A DNA stretch of 64,000 nt from CAYZZU01 sp964483105 (GCA_964483105.1 CAYZZU010000009.1:20133-84132), one strand, 5' to 3'; counted from the first letter of the stretch, positions 17,225 to 26,472 are shown. The notes: generated from the letters alone by a model not told the origin. Made by a program: numbers and translations.

Positions 17225-18457
17225 ATGATCTTCAGATTCTCCCTTCTGTTTCTGGCCTGGATGTGGATCGGAATCCTGTTTCCCTGTCTTCCCGGAATTG
17301 CGGCGGCCCAGGGAGGGACGGCCGGAAAGAAGATGCAGACCGGCGAAGACGCACGGGAAGTGAACATCCCCACCTACATTCAGAAACAACTTTCCAAAAA
17401 GGTCTGGAAGGAATGCGAGGTCGATTTTCTGATCCGTTCCGCCGCAATCTGCGATATAGACGGAGACGGCAAGAACGAGCTGATCAGTACCGACGGAAAG
17501 AGTCTCCGGATTGATCAGTGGTGTCACGGAAAAATCGATTCGTTTCCAAAGAGTACATTATCCGCAAAAAAACGGTTTTTCTTTTTCCGAGCCAGGAAGA
17601 AAGGATCCGGATCTGCCGCTCTGGACCGAATCAATCGGGCGAAACGGGGAATCCGCTACATCCTGCTCACCGGAGAGGATCTGGATCTGGACGGAAGGGA
17701 TGAACTACTTTTCAACGCGGTACAGAATCATCAGGTGATTTCCGGGATTCTCCGTTATCAGAACCACAACTTTTCCCTGTCCGTTACGGAGGAGGGACTC
17801 TATCTGAAAATTTTTTATGACGCAGTGGGCAATCCGGTTCTCGTGGGGCAGAAACTCGGTGTGGAAGGATCGATCATTCACCAATACCTCTGGGATGGAA
17901 CACACTTTACAAAGGGGAAGGCGTGGGAACTTCCGGGTGGGGGGAATCTTCTCACCACACAGAGTTTCCATTCGTACCGTATGGGAGATCCGGATTTTAT
18001 CGTCCTGAACCGGTCGGGTGGACTCGATTTCTTTTCAAGGAGTCAAAAGATCATCACCGATTCCGATGTCCCGGGACTTCTCCCCCTCTGTACCCTCCGG
18101 GTGAGGGTCGGTCAAAACGGTTCCTCCCGGAAGGAACGGTTTTACGTTCCCAGAAGGATCCTGACGGGGGATTTTGAAAGAGACGGCCAGAAAGAGGTTC
18201 TTCTGATCACGAAACGGCCCGTACTGAACATCCGCGGGATGCGGGGGCTTCTGACACGTCATGCCGTGATGGACCTGACCCTGTCGCGCGGCCAGGTCCA
18301 GGAGTATTGGAAAACATCTCCCATTTTCGGGGAGATCCTCGACCAGGCCGTCGGAGACATCGACAACAACGGAAAGCGGGAACTGGTGCTCTTTACAAGA
18401 CGAGGTACTCTCCCTTTCCGGAAGAAAACTTATGTGTTGATTTATGGACTGGAATAA
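17225..18457 (+). CDS. Secreted FG-GAP/VCBS-type repeat protein
   Basis: 410 residues with an N-terminal signal peptide (hydrophobic to about residue 28, possible cleavage after IAAAQ). Four calcium-loop-like repeats typical of FG-GAP/VCBS blades are visible: CDIDGDGKNELIS, EDLDLDGRDELLF, GDFERDGQKEVLL and GDIDNNGKRELVL. A partial beta-propeller in the periplasm or on the surface is likely. The function is unknown. It starts 12 bp after the GH57 stop with an AAGGAG site, so the two are co-transcribed even though their compartments differ. Confidence 0.75.
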   Translation: MIFRFSLLFLAWMWIGILFPCLPGIAAAQGGTAGKKMQTGEDAREVNIPTYIQKQLSKKVWKECEVDFLIRSAAICDIDGDGKNELISTDGKSLRIDQWCHGKIDSFPKSTLSAKKRFFFFRARKKGSGSAALDRINRAKRGIRYILLTGEDLDLDGRDELLFNAVQNHQVISGILRYQNHNFSLSVTEEGLYLKIFYDAVGNPVLVGQKLGVEGSIIHQYLWDGTHFTKGKAWELPGGGNLLTTQSFHSYRMGDPDFIVLNRSGGLDFFSRSQKIITDSDVPGLLPLCTLRVRVGQNGSSRKERFYVPRRILTGDFERDGQKEVLLITKRPVLNIRGMRGLLTRHAVMDLTLSRGQVQEYWKTSPIFGEILDQAVGDIDNNGKRELVLFTRRGTLPFRKKTYVLIYGLE

Positions 18458-18674
18458 AATCCCATGCTTCGAGGAGGTGGTTTGGATCGTCCCTCCGGCA
18501 AGGGGGTTGCCATCGTCTGGAAGTCCTCTTGGAACCAACGGGGATTTTTCATCAACTTCTCCACTTCGATTCAGAGGGGGAAAGCCGGCACTTCTCCGCC
18601 CCGGCATGCCATGTCGCTCCACACGATCCCGATCTTATGGTATAATCCGGATACACGCAGAGAAGGAGGGCGGC

Positions 18675-18917
18675 ATGAGTGAGCAGGTGATTTCCGAAAG
18701 GCTTCGTTTTCTGGAAAAAGAAGTTTCCGCCTTGGCGGAGGATCTGGACCGGAACAAGCTGGATCTTCGCAGTCAGGTGGACGCATTGCGGCTGGACATC
18801 GAATCGATCAAGACCTTTCTGAAGAAACACTTTCCAGAGTTGCCGGAAACCTTCCGGGACGTCAAGGACCAGACCATGAGAGAGAAGAATCCTGAATGGA
18901 TTGCGGAACAGGATTAG
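18675..18917 (+). CDS. Small coiled-coil protein of unknown function
   Basis: 80 residues, ATG preceded by GAAGGAGGG. Heptad-like leucines run from about residue 8 to 50 (ERLRFLEKEVSALAEDLDRNKLDLRSQ... region), predicting a coiled coil, and the tail is charged. No signal peptide, no cysteines. I do not recognise the family. The 217 bp before it and 190 bp after it contain no other gene I can support. Confidence 0.65.
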   Translation: MSEQVISERLRFLEKEVSALAEDLDRNKLDLRSQVDALRLDIESIKTFLKKHFPELPETFRDVKDQTMREKNPEWIAEQD

Positions 18918-19107
18918 GAAAGCTCCCTCTGTTTGCCTTTTTCGTCTTGGCAGTGAGTTTTTGTAGAAAATTCGGGGGTCTTTCCGGATGGGAGGCGGAA
19001 AGAGAAAACATTCTGTTTTCTGTTAATCCATCAGGCATATCCCTTGCCCGCTTTTCCCACCTGACCTTGACCGTCTCACGGTGCCCAAAAATGAAACTTC
19101 AAGGCTC

Positions 19108-19881
19108 ATGATGAGAACGGATTTTCTGGATATCGCGATTCAAGCCGCCCGGGCTTCCGGGCGGATACAGAAAAAATTTCTGAACAGGTCATTCCGAATC
19201 ACTTTGAAGGGGGAGATTAATCTCGTAACGGAGGTGGACCTTCGCTGTGAAGAGAAGATCGTCTCCCTGATTCAGAAAGCTTTCCCCGGCCACGATCTGC
19301 TTGCCGAAGAAGGAGGGAAGACCTCCCGGGTTTCTCCCTATCGCTGGATTATCGATCCCCTGGATGGCACCACCAATTATGCCCATGGATATCCCGTCTT
19401 TTGTACCTCCATTGCCTTGGAATACAAGGGGAAGCTCCGGGTCGGAGTGGTTTTTGATCCAATCCGTCAGGAACTTTTTACGGCGGAGAAGGGGAAAGGG
19501 GCCTTCCTGAACGATCAACGGATCTCCCCTTCCACAACATCAGAACTGGATTCCGCCTTTCTGGTTACCGGATTTCCCTACCATGTCCGGGAGAACCGGC
19601 AAAACCTGGAACAGTTCCAGCGACTGCTCCTCCATTCACAGGCAGTCCGGAGAGACGGTTCCGCAGCCCTCGATCTCTGCTACACCGCCATGGGGAGGTT
19701 TGACGGCTTCTGGGAATTCGCCCTTGCCCCCTGGGACCTTGCAGCCGGGAGCCTGATCCTGAAGGAGGCCGGGGGGAAGATCACAAGCATCCGCGGCGGT
19801 CCCTTCTCCATTTACAAGGGAACCGTGCTGGCAAGCAACGGGAAGATTCACGCCGCGATGCGGAAACTGCTTGAGGATTAG
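19108..19881 (+). CDS. Inositol monophosphatase family protein (SuhB-like)
   Basis: 257 residues from the ATG at 19108 (a second ATG follows at 19111). All metal and substrate motifs of the family are visible: the Glu in LLAEEGG (about 66-72), WIIDPLDGTTNYAHGYP (about 82-98), and WDLAAGSLILKEAGG (about 211-225). Members dephosphorylate inositol-1-phosphate or related sugar phosphates with magnesium, and SuhB also binds transcription complexes. Which substrate applies cannot be read from sequence. Single gene. Confidence 0.92.
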   Translation: MMRTDFLDIAIQAARASGRIQKKFLNRSFRITLKGEINLVTEVDLRCEEKIVSLIQKAFPGHDLLAEEGGKTSRVSPYRWIIDPLDGTTNYAHGYPVFCTSIALEYKGKLRVGVVFDPIRQELFTAEKGKGAFLNDQRISPSTTSELDSAFLVTGFPYHVRENRQNLEQFQRLLLHSQAVRRDGSAALDLCYTAMGRFDGFWEFALAPWDLAAGSLILKEAGGKITSIRGGPFSIYKGTVLASNGKIHAAMRKLLED

Positions 19882-19993
19882 CTGGTATTCTGAAAGTGCA
19901 TCGAACCCCTGATGGACCGTTAGAACAGCAGTTGTACCGGTAACGGCGATTGATGTCTTGAAAACCGGCGTGGACCGGAAGAAAGGAGAGAAC

Positions 19994-21055
19994 ATGAAGT
20001 CGGAACGTACAATCCGGGAAGAGCTGAAGACCTATTACGGACGGATCCTGCGAAAAAGTCAGGACCTGAAAACGAATGCCTGTTGCAGCGGAGATGAAAT
20101 CCTGCCCCCTTCGGTCCGGGAGGCGCTTAGCCGGATCGATGACGAGATCCTGAGCCGCTTCTACGGTTGCGGGTCGCCGATCCCCCCGGCCCTGAACGGA
20201 TGTACGGTCTTAGACCTCGGATGCGGAACCGGTCGGGATGTTTTTATCGCTTCCCGGCTCGTGGGGAACCAAGGGAACGTGATCGGAGTCGACATGACGG
20301 AGGAGCAGCTTGAATTAGCGCGTCGTCATCTTGACCGGCAGATGGATCGGTTTGGTTATTCGGAACCGAATGTCTCCTTCAGACAGGGATATATCGAGGA
20401 CCTCCGGGAGTGCGGAATCGAAGACGAATCGATCGACGTGGTCATATCGAACTGCGTCCTGAACCTGTCACCGGACAAACCATCCGTTTTTTCCGAGATT
20501 TTCCGCGTTCTGAAACCGGGTGGAGAGCTCTATTTCTCCGATCTCTTTGCCGGAAGGAGGATCCCGAAACATCTGCAGGACGATCCGGTTCTTCAGGGGG
20601 AATGCCTCGCGGGGGCGATGTATATTGAAGACTTCCGCCGTCTTCTTCTCGGCCTGGGATGTCCGGACTACCGTGTTGTCACGAACCGATCGATCGCACT
20701 GGACAATCCGGAGATCGAAGAGAAAATCGGAATGATCGATTTTTATTCCATGACCATTCGGGCCTTCAAGCTTGACACGCTGGAGGACCTTTGTGAGGAC
20801 TACGGCCAGAGCGCCGTCTACCTCGGGACGATTCCCGACCATCCTCATGCCTTCAATCTCGATGACCACCACCGGTTTGTAACCGGCAAACCGATGCTCG
20901 TCTGCGGAAATACCGCGGCCATGCTCGAAGAAACCCGCTACGCCCGGCACTTCAAGGTGTACGGAGACCGGAGCGTTCACTACGGTCCCTTCGATTGCGC
21001 TCCGGCGGCCGCAAAGGTGGAGAACGGGGAAGGGTGCGGCGGTGCCTGCTGCTGA
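19994..21055 (+). CDS. ArsM-like (arsenite) SAM methyltransferase
   Basis: 353 residues from the ATG preceded by GAAAGGAGAG. The class I SAM-binding loop VLDLGCGTGRDVF is at about residue 71-83, then GVDMTEEQL and the motif DVVISNCVLNLSPDKP. Paired cysteines near the N-terminus (C30-C31, NACCSG), C162-region NCVLN, and a cysteine-rich C-terminus (GCGGACC) are the metalloid-binding pattern of the ArsM/AS3MT family, which methylates As(III). Long C-terminal half typical of this group. No arsR, arsB or acr3 lies next to it, so regulation by arsenic is unproven. A glycosyltransferase family linked to arsenosugars occurs at 56.4 kb. Confidence 0.8.
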   Translation: MKSERTIREELKTYYGRILRKSQDLKTNACCSGDEILPPSVREALSRIDDEILSRFYGCGSPIPPALNGCTVLDLGCGTGRDVFIASRLVGNQGNVIGVDMTEEQLELARRHLDRQMDRFGYSEPNVSFRQGYIEDLRECGIEDESIDVVISNCVLNLSPDKPSVFSEIFRVLKPGGELYFSDLFAGRRIPKHLQDDPVLQGECLAGAMYIEDFRRLLLGLGCPDYRVVTNRSIALDNPEIEEKIGMIDFYSMTIRAFKLDTLEDLCEDYGQSAVYLGTIPDHPHAFNLDDHHRFVTGKPMLVCGNTAAMLEETRYARHFKVYGDRSVHYGPFDCAPAAAKVENGEGCGGACC

Positions 21056-21079
21056 ATGGAATGAACCGGTCCGGACCAT

Positions 21080-21946
21080 TTAGTAACAGCAGTATTGCAG
21101 AAGCTGACAATCGCTGCAGACTGAAGGATCTTTTTCCTTCCGGCACTGGTTGAGAATCCCGAGGCGGGCGAGGGAAAAATCGTACTTGACCGGGTCCTCC
21201 GGGTCGAGCAGTTTCAGACGCTCTGTCACTTCGACGGCAGCCCGCCAGTCCACGGAACACCGTGTCAGGAGCCCGAGCCGGCGGGCGATCCGGCTGACAT
21301 GGGTATCCAGGGGAATGACCAGCCGGGCGGGGGAGACCTCTTTCCAGAGTCCGAGATCAATCCCGTCGTCCCGCCGCACCATCCATCGTAGAAACATGTT
21401 GAGCCGTTTGCAGGCGCTCCCTTTCCGGGGAGAGGGGAGCAGAAAGCGGAAACCCACGGGATCGGGCACGCCGCGTGTGCCGTAAATCGGCGTATAGTCA
21501 AGGGCGTGGATCCTTTCCACGAAGCTGGCGAGGGAGGCCTGGATATCCTGTTCCCCCTCCGTCTGCCCCTCCAGGAAAAACGCCAGGATTGAACCGTATT
21601 GGCGTAATATCCGGTTGAGCGCCAGGAGGAGACAGAGGAGGTCTTCCCCCCGGTTGAAACGGTGCAGGATGCCTTCGAACAGATGCCCGTCCCGTCTGCA
21701 ATCAAACCGTAGAATGAACCGGCGAGGATTTTCCCCCATCGGTTCGAAGATTCGTCTGAGGGTCCCCCGGATCTGCCCGACCCTGCCGTAGGCGTAGACC
21801 GCGGCGATCAGTCCGGCAACCTCCCGGTCCCCGGGACGACTGAACCGGCGGACAATCCCCAGGGGATCGGAATCAAGATAACGTGTATCATAGGTCCGGT
21901 ACAGTCTCTCCAGGGGAGCTTTCAGTTCATAGAGAGGTCGCCTCAC
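21080..21946 (-). CDS. TIGR02757 (DUF2400) family protein
   Basis: 288 residues. Features match the TIGR02757 family of unknown function: an N-terminal LxxLYxxYDxRYLDSDPLGIVRRF, the central CKRLNMFLRWMVRRDDGIDLG, the segment LVIPLDTHVSRIARRLGLL, and a C-terminal cysteine set (CRKEKDPSVCSDCQLLQYCCY, about 268-288) that could hold an iron-sulfur cluster like those ending EndoIII-type helix-hairpin-helix glycosylases. The resemblance suggests a DNA-interacting role, but the family is uncharacterised. Starts 4 bp after enolase on the same strand, so it is an enolase operon member. Confidence 0.78.
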   Translation of the reverse strand: MRRPLYELKAPLERLYRTYDTRYLDSDPLGIVRRFSRPGDREVAGLIAAVYAYGRVGQIRGTLRRIFEPMGENPRRFILRFDCRRDGHLFEGILHRFNRGEDLLCLLLALNRILRQYGSILAFFLEGQTEGEQDIQASLASFVERIHALDYTPIYGTRGVPDPVGFRFLLPSPRKGSACKRLNMFLRWMVRRDDGIDLGLWKEVSPARLVIPLDTHVSRIARRLGLLTRCSVDWRAAVEVTERLKLLDPEDPVKYDFSLARLGILNQCRKEKDPSVCSDCQLLQYCCY

Positions 21947-21949
21947 GAT

Positions 21950-23275
21950 TCAGGACCGTATTTTCTTGCCGGCTCTTCCGCCGTCCGTCGAGTCAAGCTG
22001 CGAAAAAACCCGCTTTCCGGGAAATCTTGCGGAGGAGCCGAGTTCTTCCTCGATCCGGAGAAGCCGATTGTATTTGGCGATCCGTTCGCTCCGGCTGGTG
22101 GACCCGGTCTTGATCTGTCCGGTTCCCGCGGCTACCACAAGATCTGCGATGGTGGTGTCTTCGGTCTCTCCGGAACGGTGGGACACGACGGCCGTGTAGC
22201 GGGCCAGGCGGGCCATTTCAATCGCGTCCAGAGTCTCGCTGATGGTGCCGATCTGATTCAGTTTGATCAGAATGGAATTGGCTACTTTCTTCTCAATACC
22301 CTTTTTCAATCGACGCGTATTGGTTACGAACAGGTCATCCCCCACGAGTTGAATCCGCTCACCCAGTTTTTCGGTCAGGATCTTCCAGCCCGTCCAGTCA
22401 TCCTCGGCCATTCCGTCCTCGATCGAAACGATCGGATATTGTCGGACCAACGCTTCATAATATTCCGCCATTTCCCCCGGACTTCGCTTAGACCCATCCG
22501 ATTTCTTGAAGACGTATTTCCCCTGCTCGAAGAATTCGCTGGCCGCCGGATCGAGGGCCAGAGCGATGTCTGAACCGGCCTTGTACCCCGCAAGATGGAT
22601 CCCTTCCAGAATCACCTCCAGCGCCTCTTCGTTGGATCGGAGATTCGGGGCGAATCCCCCCTCGTCCCCAACAGCCGTGCCGTATCCCTTTTTTTTCAGG
22701 ATACTCTTCAGGGCATGAAAGCTTTCGGATCCCATTCGAAGGGCCTCGGAGAATTTCTTCGCGCCCACGGGCATGATCATGAACTCCTGAAGGTCCACAT
22801 TGGTATCGGCATGGGACCCTCCGTTTAAGATATTCATCATCGGTACCGGCAGGGTATGGGCTTGCACCCCGCCCAGATAGCGATAGAGGGGAATCTCAAG
22901 GGCGGATGCCGCGGCTTTTGCGACCGCCATGGAACACCCCAGGATCGCGTTGGCACCCAACTTTCCCCTGTTGGAGGTCCCATCCAGACGAATCATCTTC
23001 GCATCAATTCCGTTCTGGTCCAGTGCATTCATTCCGATGATTTTCGGTCCGATCATCCGGTTGACATGCCTGACCGCCTTCAGCACTCCCTTCCCCTGGT
23101 ACCGTTTCGGATCCTGGTCCCTCAGCTCGATCGCCTCATGCTCCCCGGTGGATGCCCCGGATGGAACGGCAGCGCGTCCCGTAACACCGCACGCCAGGGT
23201 TACATCCACCTCCACCGTGGGATTCCCTCTCGAGTCCAGAATCTCCCTTCCATGAACTGCCGCGATTTCGGTCAT
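21950..23275 (-). CDS. eno: Enolase
   Basis: Interconverts 2-phosphoglycerate and phosphoenolpyruvate. 441 residues, standard length plus a short tail. Clear motifs are EILDSRGNPTVEVDV at the start, GASTGEHEAIELRD, AVGDEGGFAPNL near residue 205, the metal-binding ALDPAASEF, SIEDGMAEDDW, LVGDDLFVTN, the catalytic KLNQIGT and SHRSGETEDT. The C-terminus (SQLDSTDGGRAGKKIRS) extends a little beyond the common end. The GGAGG ribosome site is at the ATG. It is transcribed away from the 0.9-kb regulatory region. Confidence 0.97.
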   Translation of the reverse strand: MTEIAAVHGREILDSRGNPTVEVDVTLACGVTGRAAVPSGASTGEHEAIELRDQDPKRYQGKGVLKAVRHVNRMIGPKIIGMNALDQNGIDAKMIRLDGTSNRGKLGANAILGCSMAVAKAAASALEIPLYRYLGGVQAHTLPVPMMNILNGGSHADTNVDLQEFMIMPVGAKKFSEALRMGSESFHALKSILKKKGYGTAVGDEGGFAPNLRSNEEALEVILEGIHLAGYKAGSDIALALDPAASEFFEQGKYVFKKSDGSKRSPGEMAEYYEALVRQYPIVSIEDGMAEDDWTGWKILTEKLGERIQLVGDDLFVTNTRRLKKGIEKKVANSILIKLNQIGTISETLDAIEMARLARYTAVVSHRSGETEDTTIADLVVAAGTGQIKTGSTSRSERIAKYNRLLRIEEELGSSARFPGKRVFSQLDSTDGGRAGKKIRS

Positions 23276-23592
23276 ACTGTCCTCCTTTTTTCAATTGCCC
23301 CCCACTTTGTGACAAAACGACATTTCGGCAGGCATCCCGCATCGGTTTTCTTTTACCATACCCCAAAAAGCATGTCACGTTTTTTCCACTCCGTAGAAAA
23401 AGTGCAAAACGACACAATTATGCCACAGTTCTATAACCCTATAAAAAACAAGGATATTCCAGAAACGCCACAGGACGATTGTGCATTTCTGTCTCATCCT
23501 TCCCCATGCGGGAATGAGTGGCGGCTGCGGCCCCATCCATGTATTGCCTGATTTATCAATGGGTTACATAATCATCTCCACTACCGGACCGT

Positions 23593-23609
23593 CCGGCATG
23601 GAACTTGCT
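23593..23609 (+). promoter_or_regulatory. Sigma-54 type (-24/-12) promoter 1
   Basis: CCGGCATGGAACTTGCT: GG at 23595-23596 and GC at 23607-23608 separated by exactly 10 bp, with the GGCA-T/C-G core and TTGC-T of the RpoN consensus. Expected start near 23620. No long ORF follows; a strong hairpin terminator lies 80-115 bp downstream. The stretch 23276-23590 holds no gene I can support. Confidence 0.65.
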
Positions 23610-23619
23610 ATATAAAATA

Positions 23620-23745
23620 TGCAATCAGGGAGAAGTTATTTTTGCCCTCTTCAAATCTAAATACAGGGTTTGACATCACCCCCCATGATGTCATTCTGGA
23701 AAGGCACCCGAAAAATTTTTCAGGTGCCTTTCTTAATTATTTTTC
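23620..23745 (+). ncRNA. Candidate sigma-54-dependent small RNA
   Basis: Bounded by a sigma-54 type promoter (23593-23609) and a terminator-like dyad. Inside it TGACATCA (23671-23678) and TGATGTCA (23686-23693) form a perfect 8-bp inverted repeat with a C-rich 7-nt loop, followed by GAAAGGCACC / GGTGCCTTTC at 23699-23708 and 23723-23732 whose loop (GAAAAATTTTTC) is itself self-complementary, then TTAATTATTTTT. Predicted length about 120 nt. The in-frame ORF at 23642 has no ribosome site or family features. Inferred only from signals. Confidence 0.45.
23699..23745 (+). terminator. Strong hairpin terminator
   Basis: A 16-bp arm with one mismatch per side: GAAAGGCACC-c-GAAAAA against TTTTTC-a-GGTGCCTTTC, followed by an AT-rich, T-ending stretch. 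It could stop transcription in the plus direction and, by symmetry, weakly in the minus direction. Confidence 0.6.
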
Positions 23746-24065
23746 GGCGGATCTCCTTTTCACGAACAGAAAATCCCATCCAATCGAGGTCGCTCCCGTG
23801 GTGATGGTTGCTACCTGTTTTACTGGAAAGATTTGCAGATATGGATGCACGATCCGCTCACAAAACATAAGAACTTTTTCTCCCAATAAGTGAAAAAATT
23901 TTCCTATTTTGTGAATATTTTTACACACCTGTCCGAATCAGTTTCAAAGAAAACGGATCCCTCCCACGGGCGCATGCCGGTCATCTATCTGTAACTGTAT
24001 GTTTTATATAACGAAATATGGTTGGAGAGGCCCGTTCTATGATCTTCCCTTCCTGCTGGGTGTTC

Positions 24066-24082
24066 TTGGCACACATATTGCT
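24066..24082 (+). promoter_or_regulatory. Sigma-54 type (-24/-12) promoter 2
   Basis: TTGGCACACATATTGCT: GG at 24068-24069, GC at 24080-24081, 10 bp apart, matching TGGCAC-N5-TTGC. It lies about 120 bp before the signalling gene starting at 24201 and is well placed to drive it. The stretch 23746-24065 contains no supported gene. Confidence 0.7.
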
Positions 24083-24200
24083 AAAATTAAATAACGGCAC
24101 AGGTTCAGATTGACCATGACTGGAAGACCTGGACGTCCCCATTGACAGGTCTGAAACGGTGGATTGGTCCCCTGCAATATCTGAAGGCAACAACAGAAAA

Positions 24201-26357
24201 ATGAATCAAAACCAAAAAGCCGATCGATACTTTTTAGAGATCTCTCCCGATGTTACCCGCGATTTCGCTACAAGAAATTACCAGGGAATCAATATCCTCT
24301 TCAAGGCCAACATGATCACAAGTCTGAATATGGAGTTCAAGGTTTCTCTCCACGTGCTCTGCGATCTGATCAGTGAGATGATCTCATACGATAAAGCCCT
24401 TCTCTACCTCTGGGACAATGACATGGAACAGATGGTCCCATACATTGCCCGGGGGTTTCCGGGGTCGCTTCCTGAGCCTCTACGGCATGGAAATCTCTTT
24501 GCGGAATGGTGCGTTGAATATGGGAAGACTCTCTATGTCCCATTCAGTGAACATACTGAGGTCGCCCGGTGCCTCGAAAGTCTGGAAGCTCGAACCATGA
24601 TCGGTGTCCCGATCTACAAAAATAACAACATTATCGGGACCCTTCAGCTTTTCAGAAAAAAAAGGAAGGGATTTACCAAGGAACAGGCGAAACTTCTCTG
24701 GCTCCTGATGATTCAATCGGAAGCCTTATTCAGAAACTTTGAAGAGGCCGAAGGAATCGGATCTTACTCACCGATGGGGCAGGTGCTCGGCCATTCAAGC
24801 CTTTCACGATTCTACGATCAGCTGGATCGTGAGATCGGACGGGCCCAACGCCGGAAGACTCCCATGTCCCTGCTTCTGGTGGAAATCGACCAGTGGAATG
24901 ATTACAACGGCCGGTTTGGACATCTCTGGGGGGAAGAGACTTTGGGACGGATCCATTCCATATTCTTAAATCAGGCGCGGCAAATTGATTCCCTTTACCG
25001 GTACGGTGAAAACCGTTTCGCTTTAATCCTCACGGAAACCGACCGGAAGGGAGGAGAGATCTTTGCGGACCGTCTCCGTTCGACGATCGATAATCACCGT
25101 TTCCCCGGGGACCGGGAAAATGGAGACGTCCATATGACCATCAGTGGTGGTCTGGTTACTTTCCCATTTGATGCCAGGGTGAAGCTTGCCCTGATTGAGG
25201 CGGCGGAACAGACTCTGCAAAAGGCCCTCGATTCAGGGGGAAACCGCATTGCCCAGTATCCCTCGGAATCCCGATCCATAAAAAGAAGCGAAGATCCATC
25301 ACAGCACATCCATCTGGACCGGGTCACACGCACGATTCATTCCATTTTTAATCTGGATCGGCTTCTGGAGTTTGTGGTTTCCTTGGCCATGGAAACCCTG
25401 CACGCCGGCAAGGGATCTCTTCTCCTTGCCGGGAAAGAAGAAGATGACTTTATCATCAAGGTCGCTTGTGGATTCGGGAAAAACTCCGAACTGATCAAAA
25501 ACAGTCGGATTCCATCGAGGGGAACGGTGACCGGGTGGGTGGCCGCACTCAAAAAACCGGTGGTTGTCCACGATATCGACCAAGTCAAAGAGGTGCACAG
25601 GAACCTCTATAAAGATTACCGAAACAACTCCTTCCTGTCAATTCCCCTGGTTCATCGTGGAAGGGTCCAGGGGGTGGTTCACCTTGCGAACAAGGAGGAT
25701 GGGAAAACCTTTACAGACGATGATCTGAAGCGTATCCTTCCGCTTGGTGAAAAGATGTCCCGATTTCTCAGCGAAGGTCTCCGGTTTGAAAAAACCCAGC
25801 AGAATTTCTCCAAGATCGCCCTTTCTTCCCTGGCCACGATACTCGAAGCAAGAGATCCATATTACCAGGGGCATTCGGAAAAGGTGGCGCATTACGCCAG
25901 AGAACTGGCTCTGAAGCTACATATGAACGCTGAAGCGGTTGACAAACTGACCTTGTCAGCCAGGCTGCATGATATCGGAAAGATCTCTATTGCAAACGAA
26001 TTATTCAATAAACCCGGGGCACTCAATGAGGAAGAAATTTCGATCGTACGGCGCCACCCCTTCTTCAGTTGGAAGATTCTGGACGCACTGACGGTCGAGG
26101 AAGAGGAAGTGAAAAACACGATTCTGCAACATCATGAAAAACTGAACGGATCGGGATATCCATACGGCCTTGTGGGAGACCAGATCCCTCTCTCCTCCCG
26201 GATACTCAGCGTAGCCGATACGTTTGTCTCCATGACCTCCAATCGTTCCTACAGACCGGCCTTCAGCCAGAAGGAGACCTTAAAGGAAATGAAAAATCTC
26301 GGCAATATCCACTTCGACCCGGTGATCGTCAACACACTTGCGGATATGGTGTTGTAA
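24201..26357 (+). CDS. GAF / degenerate GGDEF / GAF / HD-GYP signalling protein
   Basis: 718 residues from the ATG at 24201 (an in-frame GTG at 24159 lacks a ribosome site). Order: GAF about 30-175; GGDEF-like about 195-350; second GAF about 385-530; HD-GYP about 545-715. The GGDEF signature reads GENRF at 269-273, so cyclase activity is unlikely. The HD-GYP part keeps H590-D591 (ARLHDIGKI) and HHEKLNGSGYP at 644-654, with N where many members have D. It probably hydrolyses cyclic di-GMP when its GAF domains sense a ligand. Cytoplasmic, no TM segment. A sigma-54 type promoter upstream suggests control by an enhancer-binding regulator. Confidence 0.85.
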   Translation: MNQNQKADRYFLEISPDVTRDFATRNYQGINILFKANMITSLNMEFKVSLHVLCDLISEMISYDKALLYLWDNDMEQMVPYIARGFPGSLPEPLRHGNLFAEWCVEYGKTLYVPFSEHTEVARCLESLEARTMIGVPIYKNNNIIGTLQLFRKKRKGFTKEQAKLLWLLMIQSEALFRNFEEAEGIGSYSPMGQVLGHSSLSRFYDQLDREIGRAQRRKTPMSLLLVEIDQWNDYNGRFGHLWGEETLGRIHSIFLNQARQIDSLYRYGENRFALILTETDRKGGEIFADRLRSTIDNHRFPGDRENGDVHMTISGGLVTFPFDARVKLALIEAAEQTLQKALDSGGNRIAQYPSESRSIKRSEDPSQHIHLDRVTRTIHSIFNLDRLLEFVVSLAMETLHAGKGSLLLAGKEEDDFIIKVACGFGKNSELIKNSRIPSRGTVTGWVAALKKPVVVHDIDQVKEVHRNLYKDYRNNSFLSIPLVHRGRVQGVVHLANKEDGKTFTDDDLKRILPLGEKMSRFLSEGLRFEKTQQNFSKIALSSLATILEARDPYYQGHSEKVAHYARELALKLHMNAEAVDKLTLSARLHDIGKISIANELFNKPGALNEEEISIVRRHPFFSWKILDALTVEEEEVKNTILQHHEKLNGSGYPYGLVGDQIPLSSRILSVADTFVSMTSNRSYRPAFSQKETLKEMKNLGNIHFDPVIVNTLADMVL

Positions 26358-26472
26358 CGGAAGAAACGGGGAAAAACAAAAGGGAAACCTCGCGAGACTA
26401 TGTCCTGCGGGTTGAAGAAAGCTTCTTTTCACATTCTTCAGACTTCCCGGACCGGGAAGAGGGATGTAACCG

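Noticed and set aside
18464..18682. 72-residue ORF between the FG-GAP gene and the small coiled-coil gene
   Set aside because: No family features, overlaps the real start of the next gene, and no ribosome site.
23642..23893. 83-residue ORF in the enolase upstream region
   Set aside because: No ribosome site, crosses the strong terminator dyad, and its composition is unlike neighbouring genes. Treated as part of the non-coding region.
24141..24170. TTGACA at 24142 as the main promoter of the GAF/GGDEF gene
   Set aside because: No acceptable -10 follows at the right distance; the -24/-12 element upstream is a much better match.
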